DNA from: Ophioderma brevispina
Taxonomy: Eukaryota; Echinodermata; Ophiuroidea; Amphilepidida; Ophiodermatidae
Direction of reading: 5' to 3'
Length of the DNA stretch: 64,000 nucleotides
NCBI GenBank assembly: GCA_023653785.1
Contig: JAMKCH010007243.1
Location: 1 to 64,000 of the forward strand
Within the stretch, counting starts at the first letter, position 1. The number at the start of each line of letters is the position of its first letter. The notes under the pieces were generated by a model. It had not been told where the DNA came from. It worked only from the letters and a program-made list of their open reading frames with translations, and did not search any database. This document shows positions 11,287 to 23,330 of the stretch, one piece after another. A program made the translations under genes and the position numbers.

Positions 11287-11428
11287 TTATTACACCTCAT
11301 AAATATTTAAGAACAAAATTATGCTATTTCATTGGCTGATTCCTATTATACTTGCTATTTCCCTAGGGAAAATAGATCAGACTATTTTCCTATAACCACC
11401 TCCCCACAGTCACAGTGAGGTGTAATAA
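11287..11428. mobile_element. Short palindromic element with perfect 13-bp inverted ends
   Basis: The ends ttattacacctca (11287-11299) and tgaggtgtaataa (11416-11428) are perfect inverse complements. The 142-bp size and absence of coding capacity suggest a MITE. Confidence 0.6.
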
Positions 11429-11429
11429 A

Positions 11430-11567
11430 ACAAATACTACATGGTTTATATTTGGGAAAAAGGGCACACTTTTTGTTCCTTTTGTACTGGGTTCGGGGTG
11501 ATAGGTCCGTAGCCAGTACCTCGGGAAAATAGTGTGCTCTATTTCCCTCTAACCATGTAGTATTTGT
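11430..11567. mobile_element. Fold-back element with perfect 17-bp inverted ends
   Basis: acaaatactacatggtt (11430-11446) is the exact inverse complement of aaccatgtagtatttgt (11551-11567). Inward, gggaaaaagggcacac pairs imperfectly with gtgtgctctatttccc, extending the stem to about 40 bp. It abuts the previous palindromic element. Confidence 0.65.
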
Positions 11568-14500
11568 ATAATACCATTACTTTCCCATGTCATCTTGCTT
11601 GTCTTGAAATTTGCATTTTCAATTCCCTATTTGAAAAAAAAATATTTCCCTTAAATAAAGTCTCATAAAACTAAAACACATCTGTGGTTATTTCTGATAG
11701 AATTGGAGTGACAGTTTCATTTTACTGAACAGAGTTCTGAGACAGTTTCTGTTCCTCTGAACTGAAGCCAAATTGATGGGAGCTTAGTGAGAACTGATGG
11801 AATATGTGTTTCTTCCATGGTGGCCAATTAAAATGTCAACTACTTGATGGAGCTCCTGATCAAAATTTAATGACATCACTTGTGATTCACACGACTACCA
11901 CTTGATAAGCTTGGCAATTTCTTTTCATGATCATTTTTTTCCCCAAGATAAACTCAGTTTTACGATTGAGTTTTACTCCCAAAAGTATGAATATTAGTTG
12001 TTTTCAGTTTTTAATTCATTTTGAGTTCCATTTCTGAAACACTAAATTGAATATTTCTCCAACTATACATTGGTTCATAGATTTGTTTTGAGAAATACCC
12101 TAATAATAAAAATGCAATAAATAGGGCCACAATTTCCTGTACGGGAAAGAAAACGAAAATTTCAAGATGATCTTTAAAAAAAAAGTGATAGACAAGCATG
12201 TCTTCTTCCAGGTAATTGAGAATGCAACACCTAGCTCATTTTCTATCTTGCACGAGCCTGTCATTTGGAGTTAATGATCGGTTGTGTTATGTTAGACAGC
12301 AATTTCATGCGTCAATTACCAAGCTGTTGCATCCTGCCCAAAAAGATTAATAATCCAAGAAAACGGCAGGCACAAAACAAGATGCCAATATACCCAATTT
12401 TCATACTAGTATACTAGTATCATATTAGTAGCTGTCACACCTTCTTAGTCAGTTTGTGAAGGAAATGGAGCACCATTAGTAATACCAGATGTATATATAA
12501 ATATATACACTTGTAATTTCCTTGGTTATTTGATAGCTGTTCAAGAAATCAATTGTGGTAAATAATTAAGATTATCAATAATTATTGGTTAATATTCAAT
12601 ATTATCACAATTGGTTAAGAATTGTGGATACATGCAGCAGGGGAGGATTTTTTCAATTGTCAGTCTGGGTTGTTCACTCAGTTTAACAAATGGACTACAA
12701 TTTATATTCATAACAAACACCATATAGTATCTTTTAACATATGAATCACAATATAATAAAGAACAATGTTAGTTTGTAACACCATAAATTTCTTATTTGG
12801 CTTTACATTATAGAGTTCAAAATGCATCAGAAAATATACACGTAACAAAAATGATTGGACGCCATTTACTCGATTACCTCTTCTTTTCAGTAATTCTGCG
12901 ACTTTTGTGTCAATATCAGAAAAAATAAAAACATGATTTAGTTGCAGTTAAGTAGCATGATAATTATGAAGCCCAAAATAGTAACTAGCAGAAAAATGAA
13001 TTGTGAAAGCAAGTATACAGAATGGTCATAAAACATCCTTCCACAAGAATCTAGTCCATTTTGCAAAAATAGTACCATTATAACCATCGCCAAGAAATGG
13101 ACTATCTCTTAAAGATAGAAAGCAGTTGATAGATTTGAAGCTTGAATGTTGCCTTTAATGGAAGCCCTAGGATTTTGTTGCAAATTCAGAACATGTAAAA
13201 CACTATGAACAGAATTCATGACACATGATAACTGGTACACTGAGTGCAATGTGTGAAGACAAATGCTATAGTGCTGTCACAAGGTTTGCTTGATGTCGGT
13301 AATGAATATCATTTCTTTCATTCTCTCTCTCTCAATCTATCTCACTCTCAACCGACCCACATCTGCTTTGGTCAAAACTTTATTTAACTAATGATTAAGT
13401 ATTTACTCACCAGTATAATTATTATAAAACCCCATAATCCACACAAGCCCCCCCCACCCATTCTTTAAAACTCTTATAATCAAGGTCAGAATTTCTCAGG
13501 CAAGCCGAACACACACAATTTATTATGCAAATCAAATCGCGGTATAGGCCTCTCAACTAATTACAAATCATGTGATGTTTGTCAAGAACTTATTTGTGCT
13601 ACCGGGTTGGTGCACATCTCACTGCGTGTACCCCAAAATTTCTGCCTGAGAAATTATGGTCAGTTGAAAATAGACGTGTGTTTGGTGTTGATTTATTGTG
13701 TGCTTCAAACATTAACATGCCTTAAATACTGTTTTAACAGAAAACTGATGATCACCAAGATCATTCCACACATCTTCCAAGATCATCAGGAGTAAAATTC
13801 AGAAGAACTTGAAAATAATTCATTTATCATGCAAAAATTGGCTAAAGGCATCAGTCTCGCACCTGAGATCAGAAATTGTGACTAACATTTGTTGGGTATC
13901 CTTGTACAGTCAGTCAAACCCTACACTGAGTCCAATTCACCTATGCTAAATCTTACTGCTTTTCACAGGAGGGACAAACAAATTTCCAGTTCCCAAGTTA
14001 CTCCATCACCACATGACAACAATTTCACACTTCACACACGCATTATGCCTGTCGTTACTTCTTCACACATCCTTCTCACTTCTTCAAACCTATCTAGCAT
14101 GACTTCTATTTTCTTCTTAAGTTTGTCCCTTGTTACAGCACTGTTCTAAAGGTTAGTGAAAGTGCAGCAAGCGGTGTGGCAAAAGATGATTTAGTCTGCT
14201 GCGCTGAATTTATGAAGCGCTTTTCTAGCTAAAGCAAAAGATAAACACAGTCACATATGGTAGGTACAACATAGCTGAAATTACTGGTACTGGTATAAAC
14301 TTTACAGTGCATCCCAGAAAAAATGCTCTGTTGACAATAGCAGAGTTGTATATTTCAGAAGAGAATAACTTGTGCTTTTTCTTGGGACATAAACAGTACA
14401 TGTACGTTTACTTCTAGTTCCATCTTGCACAATTCTTTGAAAAGCCATGGGAAAATATGAATAATAAGAGGTTTTTTTTCAAGAAAGTCAAAAATCACAT

Positions 14501-17500
14501 CAATATATCAGTCCTTATGACAAGACCAAAATGAAAAGAGTTCTGATTTTGCCCACTTTTAATGTTAACTATATTTCCACAAAATTAACAGAACTTATGA
14601 AAAAAAAACACTTTAAGACTTCCTTTAAGAATTGTCTATAGCAGGAAGAAAGCAATGCTTAACAGATTTCATGTCATTCCTAATAAGTTTATTTTTCTAA
14701 GTAAATCTGGAAAATTGATTTCACTTTCCAAAATCAGTAAGTTTCCTGAAAATGTTCATCCTTGACCATAATATTTTATCTTCCAGCAAACCACCAAAAT
14801 GTATTCTTTTTGGTGAAACATGGAGAAAATGAACAAAATCCATCAGGGAAACCCATATTTTTTGTCTAGTCTTAAAGTAATGCTGATTGTTATACATATA
14901 ATGAAATAAATGAATGAAATTTGCTGAAAAAGGATTTGATTCTTCTTTGTGAAAGAAATGATTTTATTATTCATGATGATTCTTGATTCATCCAGTGATT
15001 TTAAGGTTAGTTTTTTTCTGGGACACACTCCATACAATACACAAATTATACTACCACTTGTGACTATAAATATGACTTATGGTTATACGTGTAAGCTATG
15101 AATGAGCACAGGGGATTATGGGTAATGGTAAATCTTAATTCATTATCCTTTACTGCAGTTAGTAATCTCTGGAACATATTCTGAAACTTCTGAACAACAT
15201 GCAATGGGTTGAGGTATATTGAACGAGGATAGGATGATAATGACGTTAAGGAAATATATCCCATAATGCCTCACTGCTGAAAAACCGCTTGGGAAAAAAC
15301 AGAATTACCAGTAAAGGTTGAGCAGTAATTGGTTCCATCGAGGAAAGGTTGGGAAGATTAGCGATCACATCCATGATAGGATACTGTCAGAACTGTCAAC
15401 CCACTCGTGTAATGGTTACGCTTTCTGTGTCGCGTGGCTAATTAATGTTTATTGCATGCTTCAGGCCTTTGCTTTGAATTCTCCCACTTGGGCAATGCAT
15501 CTAGAATGGGTCACTAAGTTGTGTCACAACAGAGACAAACAAGGATTCTCCTTGTAGATACAGAACTCTAGGTCTGACTCTGCAGTGATTAGGTCAATTA
15601 GTTGGCACTTTTTCATACAATCAAATGGCTTTTTGGAATTGAGATTGTAATAAAGCAAATTAACTGCTGATTGTTTACAAATTGGAAGCATGTAAAGTTA
15701 AGGTAGTTGATTCACACACTCACCAGTCTAATGAAAAACATTCAGAATTTATCCAGAAATGTATATATGAGCAATTGAAAAAAATAAGAAAACTTAAGAT
15801 GCCTAATTAAGGCACAAAAGCCACTATCTATGGAGGATGATCAGAGAACAATTTACGTCCATCTTTTTAACTTTTTGAAGTGCTTCACATTTTCAAATCT
15901 GCTAATGAGATGCCGATTTGGAGAGGAAACTCAAAGTTTCTGTATTTTTCGCAGTAGCTCAATTAAAATGCCAACTTACAGAAAGTGTCCAAATAATTCC
16001 CATTATTTTCCTTAGGGTGTACTTTTCAGGGCAACTGGACAGAGCTTGAGTACTGTTTTGAATGTGATGCCTCAGTGAGTTAATCAGTCATTTCAAGATT
16101 CTCCAAACAAGTGAGGTATTCATCAGGCTTGGCTTAGATTGATGAAAGTCAGTTGGAGATGATGACAAGGGGGGGGGGGGAGAAACTGTTATACAATGAC
16201 AGGCAAATAAAAATAAACACTTGAAACATATTCACACCTCTTGGACGTCCTTGTTTCCGCACTGATGTTGAAGAGAAAATCAAGAAACCAATGGAAAAGC
16301 AAATGGAAATGTTTAAGTCAACTTGAAAGAAAATGATAACATACATTCTGTACAAGATACCCTCAAAATTGTCTAGATTCTCATTTCTGTAAGATATGTA
16401 CATTGGGTGCAGAGAAGTTACGTTGGTGGTATGACCCTTTCCATTATGTCCCAGCATGCATTATTTTACATGGACTTATCACATGATTAATAGTAGATTG
16501 TCATTCTCCAGTTCACACCATGTGATGGTGCTCAAAATAAGGAACAATGGGATGACATGAAAGTGGAAATTTTTATACTGAGCAAATCCAAATTGGTAGA
16601 GTTGTTATATTTGTTTGTTTTATTTTTTTAATTTAAGCATTTGAAATGAGAATGTAGATTTTTTGGGGGATACAGTGAGTTTTATGATGGGACCATTTAT
16701 GATCTTAAGTGATGACAATGCCAAGTTTCTGAATTAAAATGCAATATGCAAATCAGATGTGTTTCTAGACTAAAATTAAAGCAGTGCAGGACTGCATTAC
16801 TTTTCCATTTTTTTAAAAATTGAAACATGTTATACAGGATAAGTCCTATTTTCATGAACTTGATATGAAGTTAACATTGAAATCATTTAGTAATCAAAAT
16901 TATCTTTTTGATGTCCTATCCTACATATATCATGGACTACCTAAACAAATAACATTGATACACTAACTGCTTAGAACAATTAACTTCAAATTTATAATGT
17001 GACACAATCTGTTGAAAGAGGAAGTGAGGCTCAAAATTTGCAGACAAGGTTAGACAAATGCTGAGCATGTTAGCCTCAAAGCTTTATTCGTTTGATTTAA
17101 CTCTTAAAAGCCAGTGGACATACACATTGTGAAGACCCTGCAATATTATCAGCATGAAGTTTAGCAGTATTAACAGCAGTAAGAAATTTTGCCAACTATA
17201 CTTGTGCTTTAGAAATGCTAATTCAATTGCATTGTTTTGCTTTTTATAGCTTTTATCTGACAGCGTACCACCTCCAAATTACTTAAGCGCTTTTAAGATT
17301 CCTCAGATCAAACTGAGCCAAATTTTTTTGGAGGTGAGTCAATTAGCGAAATGCAGGGCTGCACTGAGTGGTAAGAGTATAAAAGTAGTTGAATTAATTT
17401 AGGAAGGTAGGGAAAGAAGGAGAGGGATTAGAAGAAAGTCAAGGAAACATTAGTTCTTTTTTATTTTTAATTTGGACTGTGAGGTGGATTGCTGTGCAGC

Positions 17501-17592
17501 CCTAGTGAAATGAAACTAGTTTTCTGAACTAAAGAATTTGCAATGAAAACCCCATTACTAGTTATTTACTTCGACAAAGCAGTTGTAATTAC

Positions 17593-18079
17593 CTGACAGA
17601 ATGCTGTATGTAACCTCGGCATTGATGCCCTCATCCCTGTCATAAGCATACACTTCCAAGACTTGCGTACCGACAGCCGCATTCTCGAACACCTGCCCAC
17701 TGTAGCTCTCTGCGCTGAAAAGTGGGGCATGATCGTTGATGTCCACTATGTCAATTACCACCCTGGCATAGGTCCTGTGTGTCACAAGACCCTGGTCTTT
17801 GACTTCTATATTAAGTATGTGCTGACGCTTAATCTCGTGATCGAGTGGTTCTTTCACAGTAATCATGCCAGTCCAGAGATCGACATCAAATTTGGACTTG
17901 CTCGCATCATCTGCAGTGCTGTACAGGCGATACGTGAGTTGGTTGTCAACATCAGGATCTGTCGCTTCAACTTGTACAACTTCCGTTCCCACGACATCAT
18001 TCTCCACAATTTCTACATTATAGATCTCTTTCTTCAATTCAGGTATATTGTCATTATAGTCCAAGACATCAATATGAAT
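17593..18079 (-). CDS. FAT1-like: Fat-like exon: one complete cadherin repeat and the first half of the next (intact)
   Basis: This is the cleanest exon in the window: 487 nt open throughout, acceptor aaatcacag, donor TCAG|gtaatt. It starts IHIDVLDYNDNIPEL, then has IVENDVVGTEVVQVEATD (E-N...V-G-T start of a repeat), DVDLWTGMITVKEPLDHE (TG turn and LDxE), VKDQGLVTHRTYARVVID, the linker IVDINDHAPLF, then QVFENAAVGTQVLEVYAY and INAEVTYSILSG. The calcium-binding signatures DxND, DxD, LDxE and DIND are all present. The block ARVVID...NDHAPLF... ENAAVGT matches the recalled FAT1 segment ARVIIN...NDHAPEF...ETAAVGT closely, which identifies the family as FAT1-3. It ends in phase 1 with G and continues as (G)GN at 9816. 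Confidence 0.93.
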
Positions 18080-18709
18080 CTGTGATTTAGAATGAAAGAC
18101 AATGGATATATTTTATGGATTTGATATTCCAATAGAGAGCTAGAAACCCATGACTCAGAAAATCTTGTACTTTTAAGAAGGTTTGGGCTAGGGCTGATTA
18201 TGAGTTAAGGATAGTTATGACTCTCTTTCTATGACAATAAGAGAAGGTACTCCACAACCTGCAAAGGACCTTGATAAATAACCTGATTATGCACATGGGG
18301 GTGTGCTTTTTAAAGTTCAGCAGAATGAAATTAGGACAAAACAAGAGCACCAATGGTGCTGTACCCACATTAAAGGTAATTTGGAATTTTGTATGTTTGT
18401 AGTTTACATGATTTGTTTGTTGGTTACAGGAGGTGAAACCTGGGGGTTGAAAATGCTAATGATGGTGTTCTCTTATTCAGAAAATTATAGAAAATTATAA
18501 GGTGGGATATGAGGGCCGAGGTAAAAACTCATTCCAGCAAGTTTGACATCTTAGCTGAAGTGAACATTATGGTGGTTTCATTCACACAAAGGAAGAATTA
18601 CTTGGTGTCTAAATGTCTCAGCAATATATAGAGTACATATAAGTTTAGTGGTAATTGTCGTTATAGACAGATGCTTTATGTAACCTAAGAAAATCAGTTT
18701 GAAACTTAC

Positions 18710-18851
18710 AGTAGTTGAAACTTCATTGTAAATCCATCCGAGAAGTGATGGTAAGATCAATATGCGGGATGGTCCTCTTCTGCATCTAGCCTCCAGCCAG
18801 CAATATTATACCATCCATTGGACCTCACAAGAAAGCCGCACAACCTGCCAT
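18710..18851 (-). CDS. FAT1-like: Fat-like exon: mid-to-late part of a cadherin repeat (LDAEEDHPAY)
   Basis: This short minus-strand exon of about 142 nt has an acceptor ending ttattag at 18852 and a donor ACT|gtaagt at 18709. It reads FLVRSNGWYNIAGWRLDA, then EEDHPAY, then with indels L-T-I-T, then SDGF and VSTT. LDAEEDHPAY corresponds to the LDxE motif, and LTIT plus SDGF are the final strands of the same cadherin repeat that begins in the exon at 20453. Its phase-0 end joins in frame to IHIDVLDYNDN of the exon at 18079, giving VSTTIHIDVLDYNDN, a normal repeat end. At least two single-base changes interrupt the frame after HPAY and around SDGF. The splice boundaries are convincing because both phases match. 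Confidence 0.75.
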
Positions 18852-19020
18852 CTAATAACGAAAATAAGGAAAACATTATTTTAATTGCTGCGTAATTGCT
18901 GCTAAAATATCTCTCAACCCCAGATTTCTAGGTGGAAACCTCTTGGAAATAAAACTCTTACATTTGAATGAAAAAACACGTACAGGACAGAGCCTGCTCC
19001 TATTTTTGTTGATCTGTTTC

Positions 19021-19259
19021 AGGGGGCCGTAGCGGTAATACTATTGCATTACGTTTACGGGTTTTTATCATAATTGTTTTTTTTTTAATGCTGCGAGATG
19101 TACGTTCCCCCCCCCGTCTTAATATTTGGAGACGACAGTGAAAAATTTGGGTCAAAACCGGCGAGCACACGACCGAAAAAAAATTGATTTTGTTGGTACG
19201 CAAAAGGTCCATTTCTGGCAAGTCCGCACCCCCCACATAAATTCATGGCTACGGGCCTG
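19021..19259. mobile_element. Candidate short element with GGGCCGTAGC / GCTACGGGCC ends
   Basis: The left end cagggggccgtagc and the right end ggctacgggcctg are near-inverse complements and start and stop with the CAGG/CCTG words seen in other hAT-like elements of the window. No clear target duplication was seen. Confidence 0.4.
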
Positions 19260-19429
19260 GTATTGTTATTAAAGTGCACGAGAGATTTCAATTCACAAGT
19301 CAATCCATATTTTCTATTTTCCTGTGATATTATGTGATGTTTCCATATAGATTAGATGCTCAATAGATTCCCTACCTTTATGTTACAAAATAACTTAAAA
19401 TGAAAACAAAGGCGATATCTATATGTCTA

Positions 19430-19651
19430 TATTTCAATAAAAACATAGCTGAATTTCGTATTTGCTCCATATACTAAATTAGAAATTTCACAATTTTGTA
19501 AACCAAAGAAACGTTTCTCAGCTTATCCTTACAGATGGGGATGTTTGTTTTGATATAAGCTTTACACCAGTGCCAAATCAGAATTTTCACATTTTTTTTT
19601 TTTTTTCGGACACTTTATTTGAAATCTCTCGTTGCAACCTTTAACCATGTC
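19430..19651 (+). repeat. Interspersed repeat family A, copy 1
   Basis: Shares with the copies at 24.4 and 27.2 kb the ordered blocks gctgaatttcgtatttgctc, agaaatttcacaattttgta, ctcagcttatccttacagat, aagctttacaccagtgccaa and gaaatctctcgttgcaacct. The three copies differ by many small changes, so it is an old family, and it has no coding capacity. Confidence 0.7.
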
Positions 19652-20452
19652 ATTCCTGTCGGTTATAAATGTAAGTTAATTATGGAAATAGTGACCAACA
19701 GATTCCATGGAGGCAACTCTTATTTTATATAGCATTGATAAAAACAATAATTCACATTCAAGTTTGGGAAAATAAATGTGCACATCTTATTTTTAGGCCG
19801 AGTCTCCATTCTCTCCACTGACTTCCAATTGCCCAAAGGATTAAATTCAAGGTTCTTCTGATGGCCTTCAAAGCTTTGTCCATATCATTCTCCTCATATC
19901 TGTCCTTTCTATTTCCCGCTGTACCAGTACAATATGCAATGTTGACCTGTTGATATTTCCACCCTGTCACATCCCCAGGGATGTTTACACCCTGGGATAA
20001 TGAATTTTATAGCTTGGAGCAGCCTCTACTCTCATACCCAATTTCCATGATTCACGAAAATCTTATGTGTATAAGAACTTATAAATTTGCATTAAGTCTT
20101 CCAGCAGAAAGAGTGGGTCCCTTGCCAAGATTTCCAAATTTCTATCTACAAAGGTTTTAAACCAGCTTATAAAGATCTAAATTTTTACAAGGAAACATAG
20201 ATGACTAAACCTATGAATAAGACATTAAGTAGATGCAATTTCACTTTTATTAGTATTCCAAGTAAACATACTACTAGTGTTGACCTGAATCTATCCTTCA
20301 TACTTTGAATTTTTTGCCTTGAAGCAATAAACTGAATGCCACGTTTATCTCCCGGATGCCCTGTTTAACTAAGGTTCATAATTAATGCATGCCCCAGTGC
20401 TCTGTACACCATTCAACCTTTAACATTTTATCAACTCCTTGTTGAGACTCAC

Positions 20453-20673
20453 CTGTAATGGTGTACCACAGCGTGGATCATTATCGTCATCGACGGCAAA
20501 CACTGAGGCCACAAATTGACCTACTTCCATATTTTTCTTCTTCGACGCCGTATCCCATGCATCCCCAAAATAACGGGCGGATTGGGCGCAATGGCAACAG
20601 GCTCGGTAATGGTGATCAAGAGGCGTGATTTTGTACGCTTCTGAGGTCGGCCATTATCAACCGCTTACAACTA
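20453..20673 (-). CDS. FAT1-like: Fat-like exon: VDNGRPQ...ITEP linker and start of the next cadherin repeat
   Basis: This minus-strand exon of about 221 nt has a donor at CATTACAG|gtgagt (20452-20451) and an acceptor ending gtaag at 20674. It reads VDNGRPQKRTKSRLLITI, then TEPVAIAPNPPVI, then one base is missing or extra, then GDAWDTASKKKNMEVGQF and VASVFAVDDDNDPRCGTP. DNGRPQK is the D-x-G-x-P turn near the end of a cadherin repeat. The PNPPV segment replaces the usual NDNxPxF linker and begins the next repeat, and the AVDDDND stretch is the DxD calcium site. This unusual linker is also typical of FAT-family repeats just upstream of the repeat before NDHAP. There is one evident frameshift near position 20567. 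The coding tract is CpG-rich relative to its introns. Confidence 0.85.
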
Positions 20674-21847
20674 TGAATAATGTAGTAAATAGAATGAGCA
20701 ATTATGGAGAGCATACTAAGGATATCTACTCTGCTATCTATGCTATATGTACACAAGCCAATGTTCATGCTGTCAATCCAGTGAGTCAGTATGCAGATTA
20801 GTAGAAACTTTTACAAGAAAAAGAAAGCTGTGTTAGTTGGTAGGCAACACTCATCTTTTTCTTATTAACACCATTTTACCCCACCTTTCTTACAGTACCT
20901 GTGATTGGTTATTACATGGTCATAACATGATACAATCTGAGAAACCAATTAAAATAAGATTCTTCTACATATCTCTATGTACTTGAAGTTTTTTCACATT
21001 GTCTCTGATTGGCCAACCTATACATAGAAACTCCATGACCTAAACAATCAAATATTCCTAGTGGTGCCCATGGGTTAAATATTTGAGTCTAAATTTTGGT
21101 AAAAAATTCAACCAAATAGAACATATTGATCTGTAAAAAACTGTCTTCATCAACTTAATAATAAGCCAAAAATATTCGGTTCTTGTTAATCCGCGCATGA
21201 AGTAATTCTGTTCACATGCACACCTCCCGTCACAGCATGCGCCCTACGATATCATGCTAGAGTCTGTTCAATAGGGTGCTTACAGTTACGCATGAACGTT
21301 CCTATGTTCAATTGGGTGTTAGATTCTTGCTATTTGAGGTAAAAGTGTAACAACAAGGATAGCGAAAAGTTTCGGAAGCAGATAAAGATCAAATTTAAAA
21401 TTTTGTCGTTTGTTTGGTTTCTTCTTTAATCTGGGACAATTGATCAGATTGGAAACACAATTATCCATCTCTTCTTCTATCTTTGTTCATCACAAAGTAT
21501 AGAGACCCATTTCTTACCAGAAATTCAAACAGATTATATTGCCGCATTGGTATCTTTCACTGGGTTAAAGAGTCATTATCAAACCCATCATTCGAAAAAG
21601 ACTTTAAAAAACACCTGACAAAAGCTAATTAGGTTCCTTAGTGGCATTATGGCTTCCATATATTCATGTTGCTGCCTTCAGGCTAGTTTCAGTCCCTTAG
21701 AATATCCAATTAGATCATCATTTCAAAACCCGAAATTCCAATCACATTCAAGACATTCTAAGTGCCAAAAGATGTTTTATTGATCCAATATCATTCTCTA
21801 TTATTAAATTCTTTTCAGACCATTATGATACAGCAAATGGATAGATA
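20674..21847 (-). other. Intron of the Fat-like gene (about 1.2 kb)
   Basis: AT-rich sequence between two cadherin exons. I see no repeat family or open frame worth calling in it. Confidence 0.6.
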
Positions 21848-22201
21848 CAGTAAGCGACAGATGGTCGGAGTGTGTGAATTACTTCACGCGAGCTCCAACA
21901 TCTGTTGCCATAGGTTTCATTTTGAGTTCATGCGACCGTAGTAGGTGCCATGGTGAATTTCGTCCCTGTGTTCCCTTCCCGGATGTAATAGCTGATCTCC
22001 GCATTTGTGCCAGGAGTCCGTGTCCATGGCAAATACGCGGAACAGTGACTCACGCTCCTCGCCGACTCTGTCGCGTGGGGGATGTTTATACGTTAGAAGC
22101 TATCAGTGACTGTTGGCTCGTTGTCATTTTCATCGGTTCAATTGTGATAGGACTTGGCTGTAGAGGATTGCGGTTGGGACACCATTGTTAGTTATAGTGA
22201 G
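21848..22201 (-). CDS. FAT1-like: Fat-like exon: end of one cadherin repeat and most of the next (frameshifted)
   Basis: The acceptor has a long pyrimidine tract ending ttcacag at 22202. The exon opens LTITNNGVPTAILYSQV, the last strands of a cadherin repeat, then reaches the DENDNEPT calcium-binding linker after a frame change. It continues with VGEERESLFRVFAMDTDS, then TNAEISYYIREGNTGTKF, then a TG turn and HSDHLSLT. These are the standard order of elements in a cadherin repeat (DxDSGTNAE, EGN, KFTM, then L-x-L-T). At least four single-base indels are needed to keep the frame, for example before DENDN and between DTDS and TNAE. The donor near 21848 is poorly defined because a G appears to be missing, so the end may be off by some bases. 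The next exon starts with VDNGRPQ, which fits. Confidence 0.8.
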
Positions 22202-23285
22202 CTGTGAAATTGAACAAAAAAAAAAATAGAGAAAACGAGTCAGTGGGTAAATTATGTGCTTTACTACAAAATCTTTACAGACTAAGAAAATATAGCATGT
22301 GGTATTTATTATGAACCTTGAATTTGTGGAAACGTCAATTGGTATTGCTTGCTAAGGAAAAACAGTTGTTCTCTCAGAGACAATAAAAAAACGATCTTAA
22401 AAAACAAGGCTTGACAGCAAAGGCATAGACATTTCAAATCGAAGTTTAAAGAACAAGTTTAAAGAAAAGATGACACCAATAAGTGTCAAAACAGGATCAT
22501 CAAAAATTGTGGGAACAGCACTTATGCTTAATTCGCCTTTACGTAATTGTACGCCATTGGCAAGCACCTTGTAAAAAATATACGAGTGTATTTTTTCTGA
22601 ACATACCATGCTCGACATGTTTAAAAATAAGTCTAATATCAACAAATTTCAAGAAGGTCACTCAATCACTAATGTGCATAGACAAATGGGTACTAACTCT
22701 GTGATCATATTTGTTGTTGACATCCAAATATGTGATGCGATCTGGGACAACCTGCCACATGGTTGCAAAATTTATATTTTGAGTTTTGACTATCATTGCA
22801 AAGTTTGAAACAAAAGTTGCCTTTTTTTTTGTACTTCTTTCTTCTATGATTACACATGTCAAAAGTTAGCCTTATACAATTGACAAAACAATAAGTACAC
22901 AACATAAAAACAGACATATTTTAAGGTATTTCTTTTTTTTTTTTTTTTTTAAAAAAACTGTCCTGGCGACATGTGGCGGGTTTTCCAAGATCACATCACA
23001 TATAGGAAAAGAAAATTTATCAGAAATGTTAGAAAATATTTAAAAAACGAAAAAAATAAAAAACTTAAAAAAAGCAAAAAATACAAAAAATCCTTAGAGT
23101 ACCATAGCTAAATTGAATGACTGGGACTGAATGAGCACCGTTGGTATCGGGACGCCCACTCTGAAGGGCCAAATTCCCAGTCTTAGGAGATTTTCCTCTC
23201 AGGGGGGTCAAAAGGCAATTTTCCGTCAGAGGGCTAAAAAACGGCTGATTCAGCATGATTTTTGCAAATTTGTTCCCGGCCAAGT

Positions 23286-23330
23286 CGTCGGGGGGGGGGG
23301 GGGGTGGGGGGGGGGGGGCGGGGGGGAAAC
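23286..23330. repeat. Poly-G tract
   Basis: A nearly pure run of G of about 45 bases. Similar shorter poly-G or poly-C runs occur at 16171, 23452, 26214, 51886, 57279 and 62310. These are likely sites of length error in sequencing. Confidence 0.85.

Larger units (their letters stand above)
9817..17592 (-). other. 7.8-kb intron of the Fat-like gene
   Basis: A phase-1 intron between SG| and |GNYDDAF. It carries a family B MITE copy (about 10531-10756), two abutting palindromic elements (11287-11428 and 11430-11567), a short (TC)n run near 13320, and otherwise AT-rich sequence. Short open frames at 11.0, 13.6-14.1 and 15.3 kb show no recognisable domain. Confidence 0.75.
18852..20452 (-). other. 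Intron of the Fat-like gene (about 1.6 kb)
   Basis: It contains a candidate short element at 19021-19259 and one copy of interspersed repeat family A at about 19430-19651. The rest is unremarkable AT-rich sequence. Confidence 0.65.

Noticed and set aside
17663..18085. 140-codon plus-strand frame
   Set aside because: Antisense shadow of the intact cadherin exon 17593-18079.
21874..22191. 105-codon plus-strand frame
   Set aside because: It is antisense to a cadherin exon; the minus strand has the conserved motifs and splice sites.
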